Assembly (NCBI RefSeq): GCF_030695525.1
Contig: NZ_JAUYSS010000072.1
Span: forward strand, 1-64,000
Reading direction: 5' to 3'
From: Daejeonella sp.
GTDB lineage: Bacteria > Bacteroidota > Bacteroidia > Sphingobacteriales > Sphingobacteriaceae
Length of the DNA stretch: 64,000 nt
Shown here piece by piece: positions 33,140-42,015 of the stretch (its first letter is position 1; every line of letters starts with the position of its first letter). Under the pieces are notes generated by a model. It was given only the letters and a program-made list of their open reading frames with translations, made no database searches and was not told the origin of the DNA. The translations under genes and the position numbers were made by a program.

Positions 33140-35335
33140 ATGCTGATGATTCGCATCACTTTCATTCTTTTTGTCTTTCTGATATCGGGATGCTCAATAC
33201 AGCCTGTAAATAATTCCCTCAGTGAAAGTGAACGGTGGAACAGACATGCTTCCAATACTGAGATCATCAGAGATGATTTCGGAGTACCGCATATTTATGG
33301 CAAAACAGATGCTGATGCTGTTTTCGGCTTATTATATGCCCAATGTGAAGATGATTTTAATCGGGTTGAGCAGAATTATATCTGGGCTACCGGCAGATTA
33401 GCAGAGTTGGAGGGCGAAAATGCTATTTACAGTGATCTCCGTGCAAAGTTATTCATGACGCAGAAAGAAGCCGAGATCAAGTATCAGAATAGTCCCCAAT
33501 GGCTTAAAGATCTATGCCTTGCCTTTGCAGATGGCATCAATTTCTATCTGGCAAAGCATCCTGAAGTAAAACCTAAATTACTAACACGTTTTGAACCCTG
33601 GATGCCTATGTATTTCAGTGAAGGATCAATTGGCGGAGATATAGAAAAGGTTTCAACCAGAAAACTTGGAGAGTTTTACGGCAGATCGAATGCAAATATG
33701 ATCCCCAAAATCATGACGGGCTCAATACTACTGAAAGACAATGAGCCGCGTGGTTCAAATGGATTTGCTGTTTCAGGTAAACTAACGGAATCCGGCAATG
33801 CCATGCTGCTGATCAATCCGCATACGTCCTTCTTCTTTCGTGGCGAAGTTCATGTACAAAGTGAACAGGGACTCAATGCTTATGGTGCGGTAACCTGGGG
33901 CCAGTTTTTTGTTTATCAGGGATTTAATGAAAAAACTGGATGGATGCATACTACATCTGATGTAGATATTATTGATGAATTTGAAGAAACTATCGTAAGG
34001 AACAAAAAGGGTATTAACTATAAATACGGCAATGAGTTAAGGCCTTTAGACTCGGTCGAAGTCGTTTTGAAATATAAAAATGCAAACAATAGCGGGTCAA
34101 AAAAAATTATGGCTTACCGCACACACCATGGCCCTGTAACACATGCTACAGGAAATAAATGGGTAAGCACTGCTATGATGTGGGATCCTGCCAAAGCACT
34201 TCAGCAATCATTTCTGCGTACTAAAAACTCCAATCAGAAGGAATTCGATAAGATGATGGACATCCGTACTAATTCATCGAACAATACTGTTTATGCTGAT
34301 GCTGATGGGAATATTGCTTATTACCACGGAAATTTCATTCCTAAAAGAGACCCGGTTTTTGATTACAAAAAACCTATGGATGGCAGCAATCCTGATACTG
34401 ATTGGAAGGGTCTTCACGATCTTAAAGACAATATATTTCTCTTAAATCCGGCAAGCGGCTGGATTCAGAACTGTAACTCCACTCCTTTTACCAGTGCCGG
34501 AACTTCCAGTCCGAAACCGGAGAACTATCCCGCCTATATGTCCTACTCCCCTGAAAATTACCGGGGAGTACATGCCATTTCATTGTTATCTAAGGCAAAG
34601 AATCTAACTATCGACAAGATGATTGACCTTGCATATGACCCTTACCTTCCGGGAGCAGAAGAATTGATCAGGGGACTGATACAGGCCTATGATAGCCATC
34701 CGGTCAATAATGAGGAGATGAAAACTTCGATAAATCTGCTAAAAAACTGGGATTTTAAAGTTTCCAGCAATTCAAAAGCCATGACCATCAGCCAGTTTTA
34801 TTTAAACTCCTATAATAAATCAGGAAAAATTCCTGCAAGTATGCACTTCATGGAGAAGATAAATTACATGAGTTCCAAATCGCCTGCTAAAGAACGCCTG
34901 GAAATATTTGCTAATAGTCTTGCCGATTTGAAAAGGGATTTCGGCTCAGTAGAAACGGCCTGGGGAGAATTTAACCGCTATCAGCGAATTAACGGGGATA
35001 TCAACCAGAATTTCAATGATGCATTACCCAGCATCCCAATTGGCATGGCCTCAGGTGAATGGGGTGCACTGGCATCTTTCGGAACAAGGAAAGGTTCTGA
35101 TACTAAACGTCAATATGGCGTTGCGGGCAATAGTTTTGTTGCAGTAGTTGAATTCGGGGAAAAGGTCCAGGCCAAAAGCATGCTCGCAGGTGGACAGAGT
35201 GCCGATCCAAAATCAGTTCATTTCGATGATCAAATGCAGAGGTATGCCGACCGCAAGTTTAAAACCGTAGCCTTTTATCGCGAGGATGTACTTAAAAGGG
35301 CTGAATCAAGGTATCATCCCGGAGACAAAAAATAA
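33140..35335 (+). CDS. penicillin acylase-family Ntn hydrolase, lipoprotein
   Basis: 731 residues. The lipoprotein signal ends ISGC. Members are made as precursors that self-cleave to expose an N-terminal serine; the likely nucleophile here is S206 in EPRGSNGFAVSG. IIRDDFGVPHIYGKTDADAVFGLLYAQCEDDFNRVEQNYIWATGRLAEL is the conserved alpha-chain opening, and INPHTSFFFRGEVHV and TSDVDIIDEF lie in the beta chain. Family enzymes hydrolyse acyl amides such as beta-lactams or acyl-homoserine lactones. The substrate here is unknown. The esterase gene follows after 8 bp, indicating an operon. Confidence 0.88.
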   Translation: MLMIRITFILFVFLISGCSIQPVNNSLSESERWNRHASNTEIIRDDFGVPHIYGKTDADAVFGLLYAQCEDDFNRVEQNYIWATGRLAELEGENAIYSDLRAKLFMTQKEAEIKYQNSPQWLKDLCLAFADGINFYLAKHPEVKPKLLTRFEPWMPMYFSEGSIGGDIEKVSTRKLGEFYGRSNANMIPKIMTGSILLKDNEPRGSNGFAVSGKLTESGNAMLLINPHTSFFFRGEVHVQSEQGLNAYGAVTWGQFFVYQGFNEKTGWMHTTSDVDIIDEFEETIVRNKKGINYKYGNELRPLDSVEVVLKYKNANNSGSKKIMAYRTHHGPVTHATGNKWVSTAMMWDPAKALQQSFLRTKNSNQKEFDKMMDIRTNSSNNTVYADADGNIAYYHGNFIPKRDPVFDYKKPMDGSNPDTDWKGLHDLKDNIFLLNPASGWIQNCNSTPFTSAGTSSPKPENYPAYMSYSPENYRGVHAISLLSKAKNLTIDKMIDLAYDPYLPGAEELIRGLIQAYDSHPVNNEEMKTSINLLKNWDFKVSSNSKAMTISQFYLNSYNKSGKIPASMHFMEKINYMSSKSPAKERLEIFANSLADLKRDFGSVETAWGEFNRYQRINGDINQNFNDALPSIPIGMASGEWGALASFGTRKGSDTKRQYGVAGNSFVAVVEFGEKVQAKSMLAGGQSADPKSVHFDDQMQRYADRKFKTVAFYREDVLKRAESRYHPGDKK

Positions 35336-35343
35336 ACCTACTT

Positions 35344-36264
35344 ATGAAAACAATTTTTAAGACCATTCTTTGTTCCATTATCCTGTTTAACATCAATACT
35401 GTGAATGCACAAAAGATTATCCCACTTTATAATGCAGAAATCCCAAACAGTAAAGCTGCTCCCAATAAAGAAAAATCAGAAGTTGGAAAAGATGGAATTC
35501 TTCGCATCAGCAATGTTTCTATTCCGACGCTGAGCATTTACAGCCCGGATAAATCAAGCGATAAAGGAACTGCAGTGATCATTTGTCCGGGTGGCGGTTA
35601 TAAAATACTGGCTGCATCACATGAAGGTGAAGATGTAGCCAAAGAGCTGAATAAATGGGGTATTACTGCCTTTGTATTAAAATATCGTATCCCAAATGAC
35701 ACCATCATGCCGGATAAGTCGACCGGGCCATTGCAGGATGCCCAGCGGGCTATACAATTGGTTCGTGAACGTGCTGAGGAATGGAATATAGATCCTCAAA
35801 AAATTGGAATAATGGGCTTCTCTGCCGGTGGCCATCTTGCTGCAAGTGCTTCCACCAGATTCAATGAAATTTTGATAGAAAATCCGAAAAACACTTCTTT
35901 AAGGCCTGATTTCTCCATACTGATCTACCCTGTAATCAGCTTTATGGATGGAATCACCCATAGAGGAAGCAGGGAGAATTTAATGGGGAAAAATCCGGAT
36001 CCCAGGGTCCTGAAAAAATATTCCAATGAACTGACAGCCGGCCCACAAACACCACCGGCATTTTTAGTACATGCAGGGGATGATGCATCCGTTCCCGTAA
36101 AAAACAGCATTGTTTATTATGAAGCATTACTCAAACATAAGATTTATAGTCATATGATTATTTATCCCAATGGAGGACATGGTTTTGGTATGAAAAATAA
36201 AACCAGTACTGTTCAATGGATGAACCAACTAAAAGATTGGATCAATGATAGCAGGGTTTTGTAA
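35344..36264 (+). CDS. secreted alpha/beta hydrolase (BD-FAE/acetyl-xylan-esterase-like)
   Basis: 306 residues with signal peptide KTIFKTILCSIILFNINTVNA|Q. CPGGGYKILAASHEGEDVAKELNKWG is the oxyanion/core strand region, the nucleophile lies in MGFSAGGHLA, an acid in HAGDDASVPV and the histidine in YPNGGHGFG. The pattern is that of exported esterases that remove acetyl groups from polysaccharides, though peptidase-like relatives exist. It starts 8 bp after the penicillin-acylase gene. Confidence 0.88.
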   Translation: MKTIFKTILCSIILFNINTVNAQKIIPLYNAEIPNSKAAPNKEKSEVGKDGILRISNVSIPTLSIYSPDKSSDKGTAVIICPGGGYKILAASHEGEDVAKELNKWGITAFVLKYRIPNDTIMPDKSTGPLQDAQRAIQLVRERAEEWNIDPQKIGIMGFSAGGHLAASASTRFNEILIENPKNTSLRPDFSILIYPVISFMDGITHRGSRENLMGKNPDPRVLKKYSNELTAGPQTPPAFLVHAGDDASVPVKNSIVYYEALLKHKIYSHMIIYPNGGHGFGMKNKTSTVQWMNQLKDWINDSRVL

Positions 36265-36388
36265 ATCTGAACCATTGAAGCTATCCATAAAATATCAATG
36301 AGTTTTTAACCGGAATTGCCGCTTAGCCGGATAAATAAAACCTGAACAGACAAATTATCGTAGATATTACAAACCTAAAAAACAAATA

Positions 36389-37102
36389 ATGTCAATCAAT
36401 GAAGTAGAAAGACTAAAGGCAGTTAAGCGGTATCTTGACTTTAATCTGGAAAGACAAAAAGATCTTCAGGAGATTGTTATGCTTGCATCTGTAATCTGCA
36501 ATAGCCCTATTGCCTTAATTACCCTAATGGATTATGATGTACAGTTGATTAAAGCAAAGGTGAGCGTTGACGTTGATGAGATGCCACGAAACACCTCCTT
36601 TTGTACTCATGCGATTCAAATTGACAAGATTATGGTTGTAAAGGATGCAACTAAAGATGTAAGGTTTGCAAATGCACCGGTAGTCGTCAATAATCCACAT
36701 ATCCGCTTTTACGCCAGTGCAAATCTGAAGTCCTATGACGGGTTTAATGTGGGCACTTTATGTGTTTACGATACCAAACCAAAAGATCTGACAGCACAGC
36801 AACTGGAATGTCTTGGAGCCCTTGCTAATCAGGTAAGCCACATCATGGAACTAGACCGAAGTTTAAACCAATTAAAGAAACAACACGAATCGCTGCGGGA
36901 AATTGCCCGGATTCAGTCGCATGAAATCAGACAGCCTGTTGCTTCTATTTTGGGTTTAATAGCCCTGATGAAAGAGCCTTTAGATTCCAGTGATTCTGAA
37001 TGCATAGATCTTCTTGAAGCCTCAGCGAATCAGTTAGATGAACGCATCAGGACCATGGTCAACAATATAAACAATCAGGAATCTGATTATACACCGGCCT
37101 AA
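36389..37102 (+). CDS. GAF-domain protein with HisKA-like helix but no ATPase domain
   Basis: 237 residues. The GAF domain spans about 10-160 (ICNSPIALITLMDYDVQLIKAKV, TSFCTHAI, FYASANL, GTLCVYDTKPKDLTAQQLECLGALANQVSHIMEL). It is followed by a coiled segment and an H-box, SHEIRQPVASILGLIALM, with H178. The protein stops about 60 residues later, without the N, G1 or G2 boxes of a HATPase domain. It therefore may dimerise and be phosphorylated but cannot phosphorylate itself. The gene is isolated. Confidence 0.8.
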   Translation: MSINEVERLKAVKRYLDFNLERQKDLQEIVMLASVICNSPIALITLMDYDVQLIKAKVSVDVDEMPRNTSFCTHAIQIDKIMVVKDATKDVRFANAPVVVNNPHIRFYASANLKSYDGFNVGTLCVYDTKPKDLTAQQLECLGALANQVSHIMELDRSLNQLKKQHESLREIARIQSHEIRQPVASILGLIALMKEPLDSSDSECIDLLEASANQLDERIRTMVNNINNQESDYTPA

Positions 37103-37180
37103 GATAGTACCAATAAACCAACATACCCCAAATCTGGCTGCACTGTCTGATATCTGAATATTTTTTATAATTTCAGCCCG

Positions 37181-38101
37181 ATGAAATTTTTTCCGCTGGT
37201 CTTCTTATTTTTTCTTTCCTTATTCTTTGTATCCTGTGGTCATATCAGTAAGATGAACGAAGAGCCGGCACCTACATTCACAGCTATAAAAGGAATCAAA
37301 TACACTGAAGTAAAACGCCGCTTCAACAACGGACTTTCATTCACTGATCAGGGATTTCAACTGGAACCCGAATGGAAGATCTATTTTAATGCGGATGACT
37401 CTGTTAGAATCTACAGTCCGGAGAAGAAACAATACATGACCTACCGGATATTCCACAGCCATAAAGCCCTTTTTCAGTTTGCCCGTGAATGGTTCAGGGT
37501 AAAACATGTAAGTAAAGACAGTTTGATTTTTCAGGTTATGGAACTGCAATCACGAGCCGTAATGGAAGATCTTTCAACTATTACCATGACACTCTATTCA
37601 GATGACTATATCAAAAATGTGCTCAGAACTACAGCTGAGAAACTGAAAGCACCTTCAAAGGAAGATAGTTTATTCATTAAATACCGTGCAATACAGGCAA
37701 ATTCTGATCCGGACAGTGCATTTGCGGCTCGTAATCCTGTTAAACTGACAAGCAAAAGCCAAATTACCCGTGTCGAAAAAATCATGCCCAGCCTCGACCC
37801 ATATTTAGGCCATGTCAACCGGTCTGAAGAATATCTGTATCCCGAATATAGAATCAATATCAATAAAGCTTATCAGGACTTTCAGTATTCATTTTCGGTC
37901 ATTGTTGATCACAATGGCAGGATGCATTTCAAGCAGTTTCTGGTCGCGGTTGAACCCGAATTCATTGAAACAAAAACAAAAGTGGCAAATGGAATCATTG
38001 ATGTCTATCTGCGCAACACATTGGAAATCATTCCCGGAAACACCCTGGGTTATCCGCATTCAAGTGTGATCAATCTGCATGTGATTGGGAGGAAATCATA
38101 A
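37181..38101 (+). CDS. lipoprotein of unknown function, 306 aa
   Basis: Not recognised. The lipoprotein signal peptide ends LFFVSCG. The mature part has alternating beta-rich stretches (QGFQLEPEWKIYFNADDSVRIYSPEKKQYMTYRIF; YSFSVIVDHNGRMHFKQFLV) and a C-terminal LHVIGRKS. No catalytic motif is visible. Repeat copy 4 starts 40 bp after its stop codon. Confidence 0.6.
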   Translation: MKFFPLVFLFFLSLFFVSCGHISKMNEEPAPTFTAIKGIKYTEVKRRFNNGLSFTDQGFQLEPEWKIYFNADDSVRIYSPEKKQYMTYRIFHSHKALFQFAREWFRVKHVSKDSLIFQVMELQSRAVMEDLSTITMTLYSDDYIKNVLRTTAEKLKAPSKEDSLFIKYRAIQANSDPDSAFAARNPVKLTSKSQITRVEKIMPSLDPYLGHVNRSEEYLYPEYRININKAYQDFQYSFSVIVDHNGRMHFKQFLVAVEPEFIETKTKVANGIIDVYLRNTLEIIPGNTLGYPHSSVINLHVIGRKS

Positions 38102-38291
38102 GAACTGATTTAAGCAATTAACAGAAAAAGACCCGTCTATTTACCGCTAATTCGATATTAAGAAGGGGAAATTATAAGGTTAAATTGCTGAGATTAGGCT
38201 CTGCTAGACAATAATTTAATTTTTGAAAGCAATACCTGTGTGTTATTGGTTAGTTCAGCCCTTCCCTCCGGAGTAGTTCCGGCAAAAGATC

Positions 38292-38366
38292 GCGTTCCCC
38301 TCTGGTCGGTGTTCTCACCGTACCAAGCACGATCATATCATTGGTCGGTGATAACACCAACCACAG
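38292..38366. repeat. palindromic module inside repeat copy 4
   Basis: Same ~75-bp double inverted repeat as 6574-6647, in the same position of the larger element. It differs by a 2-base indel (ctcaccgt here, ctccgt in copy 1) and few substitutions. Confidence 0.75.
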
Positions 38367-38392
38367 GGAAAATAAAGAATCACACGGGACAC

Positions 38393-38691
38393 GCGTGCGC
38401 TCAATGTCATTATTTAAGGATAAATTACGCGTTAATTACAAAGGAGGTTCTCGCTTTCGCGAGATCCGATAGCTATCGGATGACAACTCCTTGTGTGTCG
38501 AGAGTAGATTACGGCTCAAGGCCGGAAATGGAGTCTTATCAATAGCTGATTTATACTTTGAAAAGGCCTTTTTAGGTACTCACTCCGATCCTGACGAATT
38601 CAGGATCTCCCCTAATATTAAATATTGAACTGTCATCGTGGCGGAGGCCACGCCCCCCTTTTCTTCTTAAATAATGACATTGCGCGTGCGC
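38393..38691. mobile_element. 299-bp MITE-like element nested in repeat copy 4
   Basis: The left end gcgtgcgctcaatgtcat… (38393-38418) and the reverse complement of the right end (38666-38691) agree at 23 of 26 positions, including 17 in a row (caatgtcattatttaag). The interior has further palindromes (gatccgatagctatcggat; gatcctgacgaattcaggatc; gtggcggaggccacg) and no convincing ORF. Single-end relatives occur at about 6375-6390 and 61999-62015. Confidence 0.7.
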
Positions 38692-38787
38692 TAGCAAGTG
38701 CAGAACACGGAACTATTGCGACCGAAGAAAACAGACCTTGCTTTCTAAAACAAGAGAAAATTATTCGATAATCGCATTCACGTTAAT

Positions 38788-39819
38788 TTAGTGAATGATT
38801 TTAAACATTAGCTCTTTCATCAGGTCGCCCTGTTCTGTATTTCCGCTTGCATCAACACCTTTGGTTTTTAGATCACACTCCCTTAAATAGCTAATCACCC
38901 GAAACACCTTCTCTTTACTGTAATTTCTTGCAGCATGCTCATACTCTTTCACAAAGAAAGGAGCTATTCCCAATGCACTTGCCAAACCCTGAGGCGATTT
39001 ATCACCGGCATAATGATACTTTAATACCTTGGTAAAATATGAGTTAAGGGCTCCAAGCAGAAGCTGGATTGGGTTATTTTTAGGGTTATCTGCAAAATAA
39101 TTAATAATCTGATTCACTTTAAATGCATCCTTCCTGGCAATCGCATTCTGAAGTTCAAAAACATTATAATCCTTGCTGATCCCGATATTATTCTGAATAT
39201 CAATGGTACTAATTTCATGGCCTGCTTTCACATTCAGCATCAATTTTTCAAGTTCATTGGCCACTTTAGAAAGGTCATTGCCCAGGTATTCTGCCATAAG
39301 CGCAGAAGCCTGAATTTGTATGGAATAGCCCTTTTCACGTACAAATGCCTCAATCCAGCCAGGCACTTTATTTTCATGAATTGACGCAGATTCAATAACA
39401 AGGCCTTTCTTTTCTATGGCTTTGTATGTTTTCTTGCGTTTATCAAACTTGCCGTTACGGTAACAAAACACCAGTATAGTACTAGAAAGCGGATTTTCAA
39501 AATAGCTTAACAAAGGATCCGCCGATTTCTTATCATCATCCCCATCTTTACCCCATTTCATATCCTGTGCTTCCTTTACCAAAACTACCTGATAATCACT
39601 CATCATAGGATACCGCTTGGCTGCATTCAGAATACTCATAGGATCAGAATCCTTACCGTAAAAAACAGTTTGATTAAAGCCCTTTTCTGCATCAGAAAGC
39701 ACATTTTCTTCAATATAATCGCTGATTTGATCAATATAAAAGGATTCTTCGCCATGCAGCAGGTATACCGACTTAAACTTCCGGTTTTTCAGGTCTTTAA
39801 TAAGTTCGTTGCTATTCAT
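38788..39819 (-). CDS. holA: DNA polymerase III delta subunit
   Basis: 343 residues. Delta opens the sliding clamp in the replisome clamp loader. SVYLLHGEESFYIDQISDYIEENVL, a degenerate P-loop region without a functional Walker A, is typical, as are the middle YLGNDLSKVANELEKLML and the C-terminal collar helices ending LMKELMFKIIH. The Met at 39819 is used; ten extra upstream residues lack family similarity. Its stop codon is 2 bp from repeat copy 4. Confidence 0.9.
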   Translation of the reverse strand: MNSNELIKDLKNRKFKSVYLLHGEESFYIDQISDYIEENVLSDAEKGFNQTVFYGKDSDPMSILNAAKRYPMMSDYQVVLVKEAQDMKWGKDGDDDKKSADPLLSYFENPLSSTILVFCYRNGKFDKRKKTYKAIEKKGLVIESASIHENKVPGWIEAFVREKGYSIQIQASALMAEYLGNDLSKVANELEKLMLNVKAGHEISTIDIQNNIGISKDYNVFELQNAIARKDAFKVNQIINYFADNPKNNPIQLLLGALNSYFTKVLKYHYAGDKSPQGLASALGIAPFFVKEYEHAARNYSKEKVFRVISYLRECDLKTKGVDASGNTEQGDLMKELMFKIIH

Positions 39820-39963
39820 TTTGCACTTCGAAATTACGAAATAATGCAATCACTGTTGCCTGGTTAAAATAAATTTTCGGATAAAACAGCCATTTATATC
39901 CTACTATAGTATGTATTTATTGTCATTTAAAAAGCTAGTCCCACTTCAGGATTATATCAATTT

Positions 39964-40113
39964 TTATACTTCTTTCACTGCCTTAAAACCTGCAGTATTT
40001 TTACCTATACTCACAGAACTGTTAATAAGCTTTGGCCCAAGCACAAAATCTCCGTTAACGTTTTTTTCCGCCTCAGCTGGTGCGGTAGGCACTGACCAAG
40101 CCAAAGCATTAAA
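39964..40113 (-). pseudogene. 3' fragment of an unrecognised gene
   Basis: On the minus strand an open frame of 49 codons without a start reads NALAWSVPTAPAEAEKNV, then NGDFVLGPKLINSSVS and IGKNTAGFKAVKEV, then stops. The composition is protein-like, unlike the surrounding repeat DNA. The frame is cut by a stop at 40114-40116, directly beside the repeat segment at 40119-40241. This suggests that rearrangement at the repeat removed the 5' part. No family was recognised. An opposite-strand frame (39911-40117) looks like its shadow. Confidence 0.45.
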
Positions 40114-40118
40114 TTAAT

Positions 40119-40241
40119 AGCATTCCCGAACCTTCGGGACAGCGGCGGCATTTATTCGTTTTTTTCTATTGTTTTTAAGGTACTCATGGTCTCGTAGTTC
40201 CTCCTCGGCATGTTTCTTTTCTGCTGCAGGAAAAGAAAAAG
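40119..40241 (-). repeat. ~120-bp dispersed repeat, uninterrupted copy
   Basis: The reverse complement of this segment matches 62131-62280 over about 120 bp with scattered changes (cttttcctgcag-cagaaaag … catgccgaggagg … gaccatgagtacctt … ccgaaggttcggg). It lacks the 28-bp palindrome present in the other copy, so it shows the uninterrupted site. Confidence 0.8.
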
Positions 40242-40392
40242 AGAATAATTATGAGTTAAGAATAAGATTATTACTCCTATAATTTCAATTTTCCCGACAA
40301 TACTAATAATGCTATTCTTTAAAAATATATTTCCGGTTTGCTCAGATATTTCAAATTAAAATCCAGGAGATAGTGGAGATTAAAATCATTTT

Positions 40393-40863
40393 ATGAAATT
40401 TACTCCAATGTTCAAACCAGGCCCATTAAATCTCCCATCCTATTCACTTAAGATCAAAGAGGACAACGGAATTAACTATATTTTTGATGAAATCCGAAAA
40501 AAGTACCTGGTTCTCACTCCTGAAGAATGGGTCAGGCAGCATTTGATCCAGTTTCTGATCAGGGATAAGAAATACCCCCGTTCACTGATCAGGCTTGAAG
40601 GGGGCTTGAAACTAAACAGCCTTCAGAAACGATCAGACATACTGCTCTTCAACAGGCATGGGGAAAAGATTTTGCTGGTTGAATGTAAAGCGCCTTCAGT
40701 AAAGATCAGCCAGGATACCTTTGACCAGATTGCACGCTATAATTATGTACACAAGGTACAATGGCTGCTGGTGAGTAATGGATTACAACATTTCTGCTGT
40801 GAGATTGATTTTGAAAAGCAATCTTACAGGTTTGTTGAAGAACTGCCTGAATATTCAGGATGA
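40393..40863 (+). CDS. HsdR_N-domain nuclease-like protein (PD-(D/E)XK)
   Basis: 156 residues. YLVLTPEEWVRQHLIQFLI and KRSDILLFNRHGEKILLVECKAPSVKIS carry the type I restriction HsdR N-terminal fold with D and E-x-K of the PD-(D/E)XK core, followed by the conserved QIARYNYVHKVQWLLVSNG. There is no helicase domain and no hsdM or hsdS nearby, so it is not part of a restriction system. It lies next to holA in the opposite direction; I recall this pairing as common in Bacteroidota. Confidence 0.85.
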   Translation: MKFTPMFKPGPLNLPSYSLKIKEDNGINYIFDEIRKKYLVLTPEEWVRQHLIQFLIRDKKYPRSLIRLEGGLKLNSLQKRSDILLFNRHGEKILLVECKAPSVKISQDTFDQIARYNYVHKVQWLLVSNGLQHFCCEIDFEKQSYRFVEELPEYSG

Positions 40864-41081
40864 TTATCTAGAAATACAATCTTGGGATTAAGCTTAAATA
40901 ATTAATTATTAAAGGATTATTCAATCTTTTAAAATAATCAGGCATAAATTTTGCTATTATTAGATATATTAGTTTAATGGATCAAAATGTGCGATCCTAT
41001 TCTAATCTGATTAACCCTCACTCGTTCTAAATTCACCTCATAACAGGTGGCCATTACTTGTGTTTTACACCTCTAGTATTT

Positions 41082-41819
41082 ATGGCTATTCTGATCTTTT
41101 TTATTGCCCATTGGTTTCTTTCTTTGTTTTTTCAGACTTTTTTCCAGCACCGTTATGCCTCTCACCGGATGTTTACAATGTCGAAAGGCTGGGAACGTAT
41201 CTTTTATTTTATGGCATTTATTTTTGAAGGGGCTTCTTTTTTAAACCCCCGTGCTTATGCCATGATGCACAGGGAACACCATGCCTATAGTGATACCGAG
41301 AAAGATCCCCATTCCCCGCATTTTTTTACGGATGTGTTTCAGCTGATGAAAGCAACGATCATCACTTTCCGGGATCATCTAAAGCGTACTAAAGATCCTG
41401 AGGCTCGTTTTCAGGGTTATTATCCTGAATGGCCCTTAATTGACCGGATTGGATCCTCCATCGCTTCCAGACTGCTGTTCGGGGCAGCCTATACCTGGTT
41501 TTATATCGAATTTGTCCCTAAAGGATCAGAATGGATGTATTTACTACTTCCAATCCATTATTTGATGGGTCCTTTGCATGGTGCAATTGTAAATTGGTGC
41601 GGACATAAATATGGTTATTCAAATTTTGATAATAAAGACAAATCTAAGAACACCACCCCTTTCGATTTTCTGATGCTTGGGGAATTATTCCAGAATAATC
41701 ACCATCGCTACCCCAACAGCGCCAATTTTGCTAAGAGATGGTTTGAAGTGGATCCGGTATATCCAGTTATGAAACTGATGGATACCATGGGCATTATCCG
41801 CCTAAAAAAGGCAATCTAA
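41082..41819 (+). CDS. membrane fatty-acid (acyl-CoA-type) desaturase
   Basis: 245 residues, several membrane helices. The three histidine boxes of the di-iron desaturases are present: HRYASHR, HREHHAYSD and the late NNHHRYP, with an extra H in WCGHKYG. The length and spacing match bacterial delta-9-type desaturases that adjust membrane fluidity. The ATG at 41082 is used; a TTG 24 bp upstream would add eight residues. No regulator is adjacent. Confidence 0.87.
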   Translation: MAILIFFIAHWFLSLFFQTFFQHRYASHRMFTMSKGWERIFYFMAFIFEGASFLNPRAYAMMHREHHAYSDTEKDPHSPHFFTDVFQLMKATIITFRDHLKRTKDPEARFQGYYPEWPLIDRIGSSIASRLLFGAAYTWFYIEFVPKGSEWMYLLLPIHYLMGPLHGAIVNWCGHKYGYSNFDNKDKSKNTTPFDFLMLGELFQNNHHRYPNSANFAKRWFEVDPVYPVMKLMDTMGIIRLKKAI

Positions 41820-42015
41820 TCTTTGATTCAGTAAATTTTTAAGCCTGATTCTCCCTTTAGAAGCCGAATCAAATTGTAAAGACCTTTTACAATTTATACA
41901 ATAACCCGGTCAATCTCCGCGTGAAATAAATTTAACCCTGTAATGTTTTTATATGTCTTATCTTTGATTTATCCTGATCTAAACACGTATTATCATTTCC
42001 ATTTGATTGTTAAGA

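Larger units (their letters stand above)
38141..38786 (+). repeat. TIR-bounded structured repeat element, copy 4 (646 bp, with nested insertion)
   Basis: Starts ttaccgctaattcgatatta and ends attcacgttaa, 2 bp before the holA stop codon. It has the left blocks (gaaagcaatacctgtgtgttattgg, cctccggagtagttccggcaaaagatcgcg), the palindromic module also found in copy 1, and the right block (gaccgaagaaaacagaccttgctttctaaaacaagagaaaatt). The middle hairpins are lost and a 299-bp element with its own inverted ends (38393-38691) lies there instead. Confidence 0.75.

Noticed and set aside
38240-38545. 101-codon ORF
   Set aside because: Runs across structured repeat copy 4 and the nested element; no protein-like composition and not open in the other copies.
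40393-40863. Type I restriction system
   Set aside because: The protein has only the HsdR_N nuclease-like domain; no helicase region, hsdM or hsdS nearby.
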